A DNA stretch of 38,170 bases from Mitosporidium daphniae (taxonomy: Eukaryota; Microsporidia), in the NCBI RefSeq assembly GCF_000760515.2, contig NW_013546378.1, positions 1 to 38,170 on the forward strand. Reading direction: 5' to 3'. Below are positions 28,710 to 37,877 of the stretch, piece by piece (the first letter of the stretch is position 1; each line of letters opens with the position of its first letter). The position numbers were made by a program, and so were the translations under genes. Below the pieces are notes generated by a model that worked only from the letters and a program-made list of their open reading frames with translations, had not been told where the DNA came from and made no database searches.

Positions 28710-29486
28710 TTATTTGAAGGTCCAAACCTCAACTGAAGTGATATCGAATTTTTGGCTGCACGACAAAATGTCGTTATCAAATGTAGAGACTTGGTTTGAT
28801 TGTCCGCTAAACAGGTCCCCATCAAGCAAAAGCCCGAATTTTCCTTCCCTACAAACAGAAACCATGAATTGATGACCCATACCCGCAACCGACTGCAAGA
28901 AAATCAGGCTCAGCGACAATGTAGAATGGGCTTCTTCCTGTGGCTCTATATATATTCGTTGTGTTGTCACAATTCTTTTTCCATAAAAAACTATGAAATT
29001 AATAAACGGCAACCGGCACCATTCTCCAGACCCAAAATGGTTAAGCTGAGGGGAAATGCTCTCTGAACAGAAGGCTCCAAAGAGCTAAATGGATCTAATT
29101 AGCCTTTTATTGCAAACCTGTCCAGAATCGTCTTTAACTGCAAGGATTGCGGGTCCCGTGGCCTTACACCTTGAATAAAGCGTGGAAAGCGAAAAGCCAA
29201 ACGCAAGCGTACTGTACGTCAAAGTCCACGTAGACAGGAGCTTGAAACGAGTTGGAAGCGATTGGCGAAGCTAGAGGTAACCGATTCCAACACTCACCTC
29301 TTCAGCGAGAGCACTTCCTATGAGCAGTTTTTCACCCTCTGCTTGCTGCTGAGGAAGCGAAGAAATTTGCTGCCAAGGACGCTCTGGTATAATCAGTTCC
29401 AACGAGCTGATGCACGGTGTTGGCTGGATTGGCGAAGAAATTGTATGATGCTGTTGATGAAGTGTATGATAGCAAGATTTTGGCAT
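28710..29486 (-). CDS. TLDc-domain protein (Oxr1 family)
   Basis: Five exons (29486-29298, 29270-29118, 29084-29020, 28990-28883, 28848-28710), introns 27, 33, 29 and 34 nt, give 217 residues. After a Gln/Ser-rich N-terminus of about 60 residues comes a full TLDc domain: LRQSLPTRFKLLSTWTLTYS, AFGFSLSTLYS, VKDDSGQLFGAF, FGSGECFLWKK, PFYIVAEPDFLAVGCGEG, KFGLLLDGDLFSGQ, and the closing FDITSVEVWTF. TLDc proteins protect against oxidative stress and, in yeast Oxr1, disassemble the V-ATPase. The conserved GSGECFLW and VGCGEGKFG blocks appear only after the third and fourth introns are removed, which validates both. A telomere-like tract lies about 50 bp upstream. Confidence 0.9.
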
Positions 29487-29531
29487 AAATTGAAAAATAC
29501 AACCAACCCCCTTTACATTTACGGTACAAAG

Positions 29532-29553
29532 CTACCCTAACCCTAATCCTACC
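29532..29553. repeat. Telomere-like tract in the TLDc gene promoter
   Basis: CTACCCTAACCCTAATCCTA on the plus strand is two exact CCCTAA units with degenerate flanks. It lies between the tetraspanin stop (29581) and the TLDc start (29486). On the gene's own strand it reads TAGGATTAGGGTTAGGG. It could be a telo-box type regulatory site or part of a leader intron. Confidence 0.7.
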
Positions 29554-29580
29554 GAAATTGTCCCTTTTGACGTGTCCTTT

Positions 29581-30303
29581 TTATGTATTACTAACTTCAA
29601 CAGACATGCTTGCCTGGGAAGCGAGCTCGCTCCTGCCGTCCTTTTTGATTCTATTGACGCGCTCCTCGATGGCAGAGGCATAGAAGATAGAGCAAAGCAC
29701 ATTTAGTATTTGGAGGCAAAACACAATAATGAAGATATTTCGTATGGCGTTGTAGTTGTCCTCAATCATGTCAAGAATGACGTCTTGGCAATTATTCACA
29801 TACATGCACACGCCTTCGGATTGGAAGTGGTTGCTAAATCCACAGCATTTATACTAGGAGTTATGAATCCCGTGTGCTAACCTTGTTCTGGATTTTCTTT
29901 CTTGCCGCTGGGCTCATGGCCTTCCATAGTTCGGAGGGGTTGATGTCGATTTTGGTTGTAAACGAAGCGATAACAACCACCAGCTCTGCTGTTATCAGAA
30001 GCAGCAGCAATGAAACATACTATGGTAAGTCAAATTGATGCATACCAGGATTTTCAATGTCGGCGACCCGGTCACGGCCATTGAGACACCTATGATGCCG
30101 ACGGCAAATAAAGCCAGTCCAAACGAAAACAAAACCACGATGCTTTTGCTCCCAGAAAGTGCGCCCTCAGTAAGTACGATGTAGCCAGCAGAGCCGATGA
30201 GAAGCATACCGCATAGCTAACAAAAATTAGTGCCAAATCAATGTACCAAAGTGAGGGCTGCTGAGGCCCAAACGACAAACCTACCAAGTGATCCGCTGAT
30301 CAT
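29581..30303 (-). CDS. Tetraspanin
   Basis: Four exons (30303-30247, 30216-30046, 30019-29882, 29853-29581) with introns 30, 26 and 28 nt encode 212 residues. Four membrane segments are seen: VVWASAALTLLCGMLLI, IVVLFSFGLALFAVGIIGV, LLLLLITAELVVVIASF and NIFIIVFCLQILNVLCSIFY. Between the third and fourth is a large loop with YKCCGFSN, the hallmark CCG, and two further Cys (VCMYVNNC). That set defines tetraspanins. They organise membrane microdomains; in fungi the best known act in host penetration and cell-wall growth, but no role can be inferred here. The CCG lies directly after the last intron. It is 103 bp after the RLI1 stop. Confidence 0.9.
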
Positions 30304-30406
30304 TCCTTACTGACTGAAACGGACACATATCCAATATAATCGACCAAGACACGGAATAACTGGTGGGAAAAACAGCCAATTAAAATTTACTTTATTTTTT
30401 TGGGCA

Positions 30407-32275
30407 CTATGACTCGAGGAAAAAGTAGTTTCCCGAATATTTCTGCTCCCTGTCCTTGACAGAGTCAAGCTTGTTGATTCGCGGCCTCATGTTTGTCGGG
30501 TCTCTTCGAAACGTAATATTCAGCGACTCCAAAAACATATTCATGCCATTGAGCATGGACAACGGAGACGAAGCAGTGGTGTTGACGGCCGGTGTTCCCG
30601 AATACACCACTACGCGATCGGCCAAATAGGTTGCCATGATAAAGTCATGTTCCACCACGAAAGCAGTGTTTTTCGAATGCAGAATATATCGCTTGATCAC
30701 TTTTGCCGCAATAATACGCTGCTCCGAATCCAAATACGCTGACGGCTCGTCAATCAAATACAAATCGGCCGGGGTGCCCAAACATAGGGCAAGCGCAACA
30801 CGTTGCAACTCACCGCCAGAAAGGGTTTTCACATCCAAGTCAAGCAAAGCGTCCAGCTGCAGAGGCCGCACAACGTCTGTTTGAAATTGCGGATGCATAT
30901 AGAGAGACTTGATGCGCTCAATAAACAGCGTTCTTACCGTTCCGGGCCAGTTAGGAGTATACTGTTGTGGCTTATAAGAGACCGAAAGCTGAGGCAATGA
31001 GGGCGAAATGCCATCAATCGGATCCGGCTTTAAAAGGCCGGCAAGCATCCTTATGAAGGTTGTCTTTCCCGTACCATTTTCACCCAACAGCACCAGAATC
31101 TCAGAATCAGAAAAAGAGCCCGGTTTGACATTCAATGTGAAGCCTTGTAGCGTTTTCTTCATCTCTGGATAATCGTATTTCCGGGTGTGTTTAATTTCAT
31201 CTGCCGTGGGGTCGGCACTTTCAACCATCCTAAATGTCAGAGACTCATCCCTGAAACGAAGATTTTCCGTCGGAATAACGCCATCTAGAAAGACATTGAT
31301 GCCCTCCCTCACGGAATAAGGAAGCGTCACGACACCATAAATTCCGGGTTTTCCATACAGGACGCACACAAAGTCGGAAAGGTAATCCAACACACTCAAG
31401 TCATGCTCCACCACAATCACATAAACTTCGGGTGACAACAGAGACCTGATGGCTCGAGCAGCGGCCAAACGCTGCTTTACATCGAGATATGAGGAGGGCT
31501 CATCGAACATATAAATGTCTGCCTTTCGGATGCATGCTGCGGCTATGGCAAATCTTTGCAATTCACCTCCAGACAAACTAGCAATTTCATTTTCCATTAC
31601 CGCACCAAGATCCAAAATCTCCACCATTTCCTTCAAAGCACCTCGATCATCACAGCGCTCAAGCATTGATCTAACGGTAGCTCCTTTCGCGGATGGAGTT
31701 CGTTTAAGAACGTCCACAAACTGTGGCTTTATCACCGCCTTCAAGTTATCTTCTAAAAGACGCGTGAAAAAGTTTTGCAATTCGGAGCCACGGAAATAGG
31801 CCAGGATTTCTGACCAGTCTGGTGGATTTTCAAACCGGCCCAAATTTGGCTTCAGCTTGTTGGCCAAGATTTTCAAAGCAGTAGACTTTCCAATACCGTT
31901 CGTGCCAACCAGACCGAGAACCTGCCCCGGTCGAGGGGTCGGCAATCGATGCAGCTTGAATGAATTTGCAGAGTAACGATGAGTGGTATCCTTGGAGAGA
32001 TTGGTCGGCAGATTGATGATGGTGATTGCCTCAAATGGGCACTTCTTTACACAAATACCGCATCCAATGCAGAGCTCTTCAGAGATCGCCGCAATTTTCG
32101 ACTCCGGAGTAACTTGGATACATAGCTTCCCCATACGGTTCACGGGGCATCCCTTTTTGCACTCTTGCCTGCACTTTTTTGGCTTGCACTTGTCTTCGCT
32201 GACAATTGCAATCCGCGTAAGTTTGTCGGACGTTGACAAGGTGGAGGTGGAGGAAAAGGGTGAAAATGAGGCCAT
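30407..32275 (-). CDS. RLI1: ABCE1/Rli1 ribosome-recycling ATPase
   Basis: A single exon of 622 residues (yeast 608). The chosen start, [14 protein letters not shown] at 32275, is the first ATG after a C/T-rich leader (CCCTACCCCCGCCCCTCCCC). The N-terminal iron-sulphur domain has [15 protein letters not shown] and [12 protein letters not shown], eight Cys for two 4Fe-4S clusters. It is followed by two nucleotide-binding domains: Walker [10 protein letters not shown] and GENGTGKTT; signatures [12 protein letters not shown] and [12 protein letters not shown]; Walker [11 protein letters not shown] and [10 protein letters not shown]. It splits post-termination ribosomes with eRF1/Dom34 and is essential in all eukaryotes; its clusters depend on the mitochondrial/cytosolic Fe-S pathway. 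It carries no intron, unlike its neighbours. About 12 extra residues precede the usual N-terminus. Confidence 0.97.
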   Translation of the reverse strand: MASFSPFSSTSTLSTSDKLTRIAIVSEDKCKPKKCRQECKKGCPVNRMGKLCIQVTPESKIAAISEELCIGCGICVKKCPFEAITIINLPTNLSKDTTHRYSANSFKLHRLPTPRPGQVLGLVGTNGIGKSTALKILANKLKPNLGRFENPPDWSEILAYFRGSELQNFFTRLLEDNLKAVIKPQFVDVLKRTPSAKGATVRSMLERCDDRGALKEMVEILDLGAVMENEIASLSGGELQRFAIAAACIRKADIYMFDEPSSYLDVKQRLAAARAIRSLLSPEVYVIVVEHDLSVLDYLSDFVCVLYGKPGIYGVVTLPYSVREGINVFLDGVIPTENLRFRDESLTFRMVESADPTADEIKHTRKYDYPEMKKTLQGFTLNVKPGSFSDSEILVLLGENGTGKTTFIRMLAGLLKPDPIDGISPSLPQLSVSYKPQQYTPNWPGTVRTLFIERIKSLYMHPQFQTDVVRPLQLDALLDLDVKTLSGGELQRVALALCLGTPADLYLIDEPSAYLDSEQRIIAAKVIKRYILHSKNTAFVVEHDFIMATYLADRVVVYSGTPAVNTTASSPLSMLNGMNMFLESLNITFRRDPTNMRPRINKLDSVKDREQKYSGNYFFLES

Positions 32276-32452
32276 TAGTAAAGAGGAGGGGAGGGGAGGG
32301 GCGGGGGTAGGGACAAAATAAAACAATAAATTTGAAGGCCCTATCGGCTAAATTGCAATTTGTAAGTTTAGATATTAATTTTTAAGCTAACTTTTGCAAA
32401 GCTTAACGTGCTCCCTCATATTTAATGGTTTGGCAACATCCACTCCCACATC

Positions 32453-33192
32453 ATGGCAAGACATTTGCGTCTTCGGGATTGGAAAATGAGCACTGTTCGC
32501 TTCTTCTTCATGTTGATTAACTTTCTGACGCTAATGTCGGGCGTCTCCCTTTTAGCCATCGCAATCTTTGGTATGTCTTCGCAGGCTAGAACAACCTCAA
32601 TATATTCGACCGGGGTTCCTCTCGGCATATTTATCCTCTCGCTTTACTTGCTTACAATTTCAATTATGGGGTTCTATGGAACAAGAAAGGAAAGGATCAA
32701 TACCCTCCGTGTGTACATGGCGCTGGTTGTGATTGCGTTTGTTGTTCAATTGGCATTGGGTGCAGTTGCTCTGGGGCGTGTTGCAGATATGGAATCGGCC
32801 ATGTTCGACGCTTGGCAAGAGGTTTGTGCTGGTTTTTACCTTAGGCCTATCAATCTCATCCAGATATCATTGAGCGGGTGGAAAAGGTCTTCAGCTGCTG
32901 TGGATTTTCTTCGTTGATTGACAGAGCGGTTCCCTCCGACTGCTCCATTTCAGAAGAATTTGGCTTCCTAGTGCCATGCAAAGATAAAGTCATCGCGGCA
33001 GGAAACAGATCTTTGCAAGTGACAGGGGTTTCTCTGATTTCGATTGGGATTATTGAGGCAGCCGCAGTGTTCGTATCCCTTCTGCTCTATTGGAACTGGC
33101 CAGACGAGGAGGAAGGATATGGCTCAGATGAAGCTACTCGCAGGCTCGTCAATCCAGAGCATTTGAGTGCCCACGTTATTTCAAAGGCCTAG
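32453..33192 (+). CDS. Second tetraspanin, with a 23-nt intron
   Basis: Exons 32453-32821 and 32845-33192 give 238 residues. Membrane segments: FFFMLINFLTLMSGVSLLAI, GIFILSLYLLTISIMGFYG, MALVVIAFVVQLALGAVAL, and a fourth, VSLISIGIIEAAAVFVSLLL. The large loop has FSCCGFSS, then DCSI and PCKD, the expected four Cys. The intron 32822-32844 (GTTTGTGCTGGTTTTTACCT then TAG) is only 23 nt, the shortest I could validate: without it the frame stops before the CCG motif. It is unrelated in loop sequence to the other tetraspanin and is divergent from RLI1 with 177 bp between starts, so it is probably an old paralogue rather than a tandem duplicate. Confidence 0.9.
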
Positions 33193-33430
33193 TGTAGAAG
33201 GCCCGGAAACCTCGATTCAAATAAATGGATGGCGTAGTGTAGTGTTGCACCAAACTTATTAAAGACCCGGCTTAACGGGCATATCTTGACATCATGCGCC
33301 GGAACAATCCGACATGCTTAAGTGAAATAATGTACAAGGGGGGGGGGGTAATGTGTGATTGAAAAGAACGACATTGTTACATTGAGAGAACCTCGTGTGC
33401 ATAGAAATTTGGAGCGGTTCGCAGAGAATT
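33193..33430. other. Convergent intergenic gap with an eleven-G run
   Basis: These 238 bp lie between two converging genes. They contain a homopolymer of eleven G at 33338-33348; no gene is visible. Confidence 0.5.
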
Positions 33431-33898
33431 TTATTCGATGCTGCTCGGCTGGAGCTGAGCTCCTGGGTTTCCTAATGTCTCAACCTCCATACTCATATAT
33501 GCATCAATATCGGCATCAAGCCTTTCTTTTGCAATACCTGGATCCTTCATCATAAATGTATCAATCGCGGCATCTAGCGAAGCAGCAGTGGGGGCGGCAG
33601 GCTTTTTCTTCCATTTGTTATTGCGCTTTGGGCCCCTGTTTGAGGACTTTCCTTTTTGGCTGAGCGTAGCCTTTTTGATGCCTGTTGCCATCGGTGTATG
33701 ATTGGGTTTAGATTTCAGCTGTGAAAATCTGGATGAAAGGGACGCGGGAGAAGTTGATGCAGACTTTGATAGCGTAACAACTCTATTAGAGGCAGAGGGT
33801 ATTTTGTTCTTTGATTCCTTTTCGCTGACGATCGACATTTGATGAGGAGACGATTTTTTGCTGCTGGAAGAAAACGAAACGCGACGACTGGAAACCAT
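33431..33898 (-). CDS. Small basic protein with a CHTOP/Yra1-type C-terminus
   Basis: A single exon of 155 residues. The N-terminal two thirds is Ser/Lys-rich and basic, with GPKRNNKWKKKPAAPTAASL. The end is acidic and matches the FoP-duplication motif found in CHTOP and at the tail of Yra1/Aly mRNA-export adaptors: SLDAAIDTFMMKD followed by RLDADIDAYMSMEVE, two copies of a L-D-x-x-[IL]-D-x-[FY]-M unit. In those proteins it binds the helicase Sub2/UAP56. No RRM is present, so it is not a full Yra1. A role in mRNP packaging or export is inferred from this motif. It starts 70 bp from the divergent eIF2-gamma gene. Confidence 0.6.
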   Translation of the reverse strand: MVSSRRVSFSSSSKKSSPHQMSIVSEKESKNKIPSASNRVVTLSKSASTSPASLSSRFSQLKSKPNHTPMATGIKKATLSQKGKSSNRGPKRNNKWKKKPAAPTAASLDAAIDTFMMKDPGIAKERLDADIDAYMSMEVETLGNPGAQLQPSSIE

Positions 33899-33968
33899 GA
33901 ATTAAAATTACAAAATAAACTAAAAACAAATTGCAAGAATTCAAGTTTGAAAATTTAAAATTTTAATT
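33899..33968. promoter_or_regulatory. 70-bp divergent promoter of the CHTOP-like and eIF2-gamma genes
   Basis: The spacer between the two start codons is over 80 percent A/T and ends, on both sides, in the recurring box: TTTAAAATTTTAATT before the eIF2-gamma ATG, and TTTGTAATTTTAATTC read from the minus side. Confidence 0.6.
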
Positions 33969-35500
33969 ATGAATCAAAAGGAGCAGTCACAAACTCATGG
34001 GGCTATCGCTGCCCCCCCTGAAGCTTCAAGTGTTGTCAAGCTTCCGCATATCAAGCCCGGAGAACTTCCATGCAGCTTGAAAGATCTAGACCCCTTGATA
34101 CCAGAGATTATCCAAAGACAAGCCACCATTAATTTGGGTTTGTTTTCCTTTCCTTATCTCCGTAGGCACAATTGGACATGTCGCGCATGGCAAAAGCACC
34201 GTTGTGAAGGCGATTTCGGGCGTACAAACTGTACGTTTTAAAAACGAGCTTGAAAGAAATATCACAATCAAGCTTGGATATGCCAACGCCAAAATATTCA
34301 AATGTACAAATCCAGAATGCCCAGATCCAGATTGCTACCGCTCCTATAAATCGGATAAGGAGCCCTCCCCGGTATGTCCAAGACCAGGCTGTGACGGTGT
34401 TCTCAACCTAATAAGGCATGTGTCCTTTGTCGATTGTCCCGGACATGATATCCTGATGGCGACAATGCTCAACGGAGCGGCGGTCATGGATGCAGCCATG
34501 CTTCTCATCGCTGCGAACGAGTCATGCCCCCAGCCGCAAACGGCCGAACATCTTGCCGCCATCGAAATTATGAAGCTCCGTGATCTCATTATTTTGCAAA
34601 ACAAGATCGATCTTGTGAAGGAAACCATGGCGGAGGAGCAATACGAGTCAATCAAGCGTTTTGCAGCCGGAACGGTTGCAGAGCAGGCCCCAATCATTCC
34701 TATCTCTGGACAGCTAAAATATAACATGGAGGCTGTGTGCGAGGCCATTGCGAACACCATTCCTGTCCCAAAAAGAGACTTCACAGCCGATCCCAAAATG
34801 ATCGTCATCCGGTCGTTTGATGTTAACAAGCCTGGTGCTGATATTGAAGAGCTTAAGGGCGGTGTTGCTGGAGGTTCCATTCTCTGCGGCGTTCTCAAGG
34901 TCGGCGATGAGATTGAGGTGCGTCCCGGAATCATCTCCAAAGATGCAGAGGGACGCATCCGATGCCGGCCAATTTATTCTCGAATCCTCTCCCTATTTGC
35001 CGAAAATAACGATCTTCAGTTCGCTATTTCAGGTGGGCTGATCGGAGTTGGCACCTTGATGGATCCAAAGTTGTGTCGAGCTGATTATCTTGTGGGGCAG
35101 GTTCTAGGGCTGCGCGGCAGACTTCCTGACGTGTATGTCGAGCTTGAAATCCAGCATTTCTTGCTGAGAAGGCTTCTTGGGGTAAAGAGCGACTCTGAAA
35201 AATCAAACAAGGTACCTGCTATTCCCCTTACTCCCTTGTCTTAGATTTCAAAATTGGAAAAAAACGAGTTCCTAACGGTTAATGTCGGATCAACTTCGAC
35301 AGGATGCCGCATTATTTCAACGAAAAAAGAAAGTACCCGTATCCTGCTCAACCAACCCGTGTGCACGGAAATCGGAGAAAAGGTAGCACTTTCTCGCCGC
35401 ATTGATAATCATTGGAGGTATACACATTATCGCTTATTATAGACTGATCGGATGGGGACAGATCATTAAGGGCGTTTCCATTGAACCGCTACAGGATTAA
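33969..35500 (+). CDS. GCD11: Translation initiation factor eIF2 gamma subunit
   Basis: Four exons (33969-34137, 34166-35211, 35245-35417, 35443-35500), introns 28, 33 and 25 nt, give 481 residues. It is the GTPase core of eIF2, which delivers initiator Met-tRNA. Motifs: G1 [17 protein letters not shown] (spanning the first splice), switch [20 protein letters not shown], zinc knuckle [11 protein letters not shown] with CPRPGC, G3 VDCPGHD, G4 QNKIDL, then the EF-Tu-like domains 2 and 3 ending [11 protein letters not shown] and [15 protein letters not shown]. The G1 motif and the C-terminal GWG block are both completed only by splicing. Start by the AT box and by extension past the family N-terminus (yeast 527, human 472). 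Confidence 0.96.
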
Positions 35501-35646
35501 GTTCTAACAAATAAACTTATTTTGACTCGAAAATATCCATCAGACATTTCGGATCATCAGAATTATGTGTGCACAACGGTGAGTTAAAAATATTTACAAA
35601 GTGGAGACCTGGGCGAGAATAACACTGGTTACTTTTCTATTTATTT

Positions 35647-36128
35647 TTATTTGGGGTCAGTAATTTCTTTAGAACCAGTTTTAGCGTCTTTAGGAGGAAC
35701 AGGTTTACCAGTATTAGGTTTCAACGCTTCAATTAATCCCAAAATTGGAGCCAAATATTTGGGGTTGACAGGGCTTCCATGAACCAATAGTGCCATTATG
35801 GCATGTATCGAAAGCATTATTATTGGGCTAAGTGTAAACATTGCTGCAGTAATCGGATTCAAAAGTTCATCTTTAAACGGTTTAGCATCTGCATTCCTGC
35901 TTTTAAAGAAGAGTACGACAGATTCTACGATAGCGGTGAAAATAAAGTAGACTAAAAAAGACCAAAGAATGGCAGTTGAAAGAGAAAGCTTTTCATAGTC
36001 AGCGACTGAAATCGGAAATCCCATGTTCGTTTTTATCCCGCTACCTAGATATGTGTACCTTATATAGATATTGTGTTCATCCTGATAGGTAGCCACATTA
36101 ACAAATTCCAATGAAAGACTGGTTTCAT
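35647..36128 (-). CDS. Two-pass membrane protein, unknown family
   Basis: The body 36058-35647 has two strong hydrophobic segments (TAILWSFLVYFIFTAIVESV and MFTLSPIIMLSIHAIMALLV) joined by a basic loop (KSRNADAKPFKDE) and a Pro/Lys-rich tail ending SKEITDPK. The first ATG after the AT-rich box is at 36128; a 38-nt intron (36096-36059, GTGGCT...TATAAG) joins it in frame, giving 147 residues. However, the region 36147-36059 is also open in the body's frame without splicing, so the N-terminus is uncertain. It shares a short upstream region with TRA2 (70 bp between ATGs). No family recognised. Confidence 0.5.
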
Positions 36129-36198
36129 TGGAGTGCTTCCAATCCACTCAAAAAATTTAAAAGTTAAGGCTAAATTTTAATTGCATTACTTTTTTGGA

Positions 36199-37158
36199 AT
36201 GTTTGCCAGTGAAGAGGAAGCTTACCCGATGCAGTATGACGCTCTTCATGTGATAACAATCTAGCGAGACGCAGTCCACTTGGAATGAGAGACCGGAATT
36301 TGATTCTCCAATTGAAGACGAAGGTGAGATGGCGGAAAGCCGGAAGAACGAATCCACCTCCACTGGACCGATTTCGAATGTGTTGGGTATCTTTGGTCTC
36401 TCCATGTATACCACGGAGAAAACTCTTCAAGAAATCTACGAGCCATATGGTAATGTCGAATCTGTCAAGCTCATTTATGACCGCGACAGCAGACGCTCAC
36501 GTGGGTTCGGATTTGTAACATTTGTAAATGAGGCGTCGGCCGAAAAGGCCCTTGCCTCTACCAACGGAATGGTATGAAATTTTCCCTTTAACTGGAAAAG
36601 GAATTGGATGGAAGACCAATTCGAGTCGATTACTCGCGTACCCGTGGCCCGCACGACCCGACGCCTGGACGCTACATGGGCAAGCCGACAAGGTATCATT
36701 CTGCGTCTCCTCTTAGCTCTAGTCGCCAACCCAGACCGCCACACCGGGGCTCCTACTATGGGGGCGATGATAGAAGACATAGCCGCAGTCCGTATTACGA
36801 CGATCGTGCAATGTCGTCATACTCCAGAAGAGATGATCGTGGTCCATATTACAATAGTGGATCTCGAGGGGCCGTTGACGACCGCTACTATTCTCGCCCA
36901 TCATCCTCGTATCGCTCAGAGTATCCTCGAGACTATTCCCGAGAATATCCGCGAGACTATTCAAGGGAATACTCAAAGGACTACAGAGACCACTACTCGA
37001 GGGATGCTCGCCGCGACGCTACCTATCATCCAAGGCGAGGTGCATTTCACCAAGACCAAGACCGCCCCGGTGATGCAAATTCACGTCAGGGTGCTTACGA
37101 TGACTACCCCAGACAGTCGCGACTTCCCAGAACCGATCGATCACTATCTCCTTGCTGA
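36199..37158 (+). CDS. TRA2: Transformer-2 (Tra2)-like SR splicing factor
   Basis: Three exons (36199-36233, 36265-36571, 36601-37158), introns 31 and 29 nt, give 299 residues. An RRM begins [20 protein letters not shown] (RNP2), with RNP1 [11 protein letters not shown], and ends [20 protein letters not shown]. It is followed by [13 protein letters not shown], the linker characteristic of Tra2 (TPTPGIYMGRPT). The C-terminus is Arg/Ser/Tyr-rich with repeated [20 protein letters not shown]. The start [11 protein letters not shown] at 36199 needs the first intron, whose removal joins a short acidic N-terminus to the RRM; an in-frame Met at 36329 is the fallback. Tra2 binds exonic enhancers and promotes splice-site choice, which is notable in a genome of very short introns. 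Confidence 0.9.
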
Positions 37159-37251
37159 AATGATTTAATGTGAAAACAAGATCATCAACCGACATCATAG
37201 TAAATCAATCGAATCCCAATTCAAAAGATAGAAAAGTAGACCCATATCAGG

Positions 37252-37877
37252 CTAAAGGTCCCTTTCCGCAGGCATCTTTGCGCCATTTTCGAAAGACTTA
37301 CCACATTCTGGAATGATGGGCACCCTTTTCCCATCGAGGGGAGGATCTTCTATGGAAGCCTCTTCTCGAGGGCTAATGAATGCCTTTTTGCAAGTGCCTG
37401 AGCTCCCAACAAGACGGGGGTGTAGGGACGAATTGTTTCCGAGCCAGCCTACTTGCGGATACTTGTCCCGATAAAATGAGAGCCATCCTTGCAGGTTCTA
37501 TTTATGAATTGAGACCCTCGAACCTTCAATTCCTTATCGCTGCACATGGTTAGAAAATGATCGATTTCCTCGATCGTTCTGGTGCACTCGAGATTCATTC
37601 TATTGGTGGCAAAGAGGCAAGTACAATCCTTCCCCGAAAATATCTTATAACTACCATCAGGGTCAGAATAGAGCTCTCTAGCAGAGTTTACATCGAAAAT
37701 GTGCTTGCTATGTCGTCAATATAATGATGCGTACGCAATTGAAACATAAATTGAAGGGTGTCCGTCGAGGCCGCGATACTTTTCCAATTCTTCAATGTCC
37801 ATATTTCTGATTTCGCATGCGATCGCATTGCTCGCCATGGTCAGCATCAAGATACATAGGAACCTTTTGATGGCCAT
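37252..37877 (-). CDS. Neudesin-like secretory cytochrome-b5 (MAPR) domain protein
   Basis: Three exons (37877-37735, 37707-37524, 37497-37252), introns 27 and 26 nt, give 190 residues. No single frame shows the gene. A signal peptide (MAIKRFLCILMLTMASNAIA) leads into the MAPR/cytochrome-b5-like heme-binding core: IRNMDIEELEKYRGLDGHPS, VSIAKHIFDVNSARELY, DPDGSYKIFSGKDCTCLF, and LQGWLSFYRDKYPQVGW at its end, matching 'G-x-Y-x-x-F-[AS]-G-[RK]-D'. The Tyr of GSYKIFSG is a candidate heme ligand. A tail of about 60 residues with Cys follows. Unlike Dap1/PGRMC, no transmembrane anchor is seen beyond the signal peptide, so secretion or ER lumen is inferred. An AAATTTATAAATTTCAATTT box precedes the start. 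Confidence 0.85.

Noticed and set aside
33338-33348. Eleven-G homopolymer as a functional element
   Set aside because: Long homopolymers are error-prone in sequencing and common in gaps; with a nine-C run near 24144 they show no shared context.
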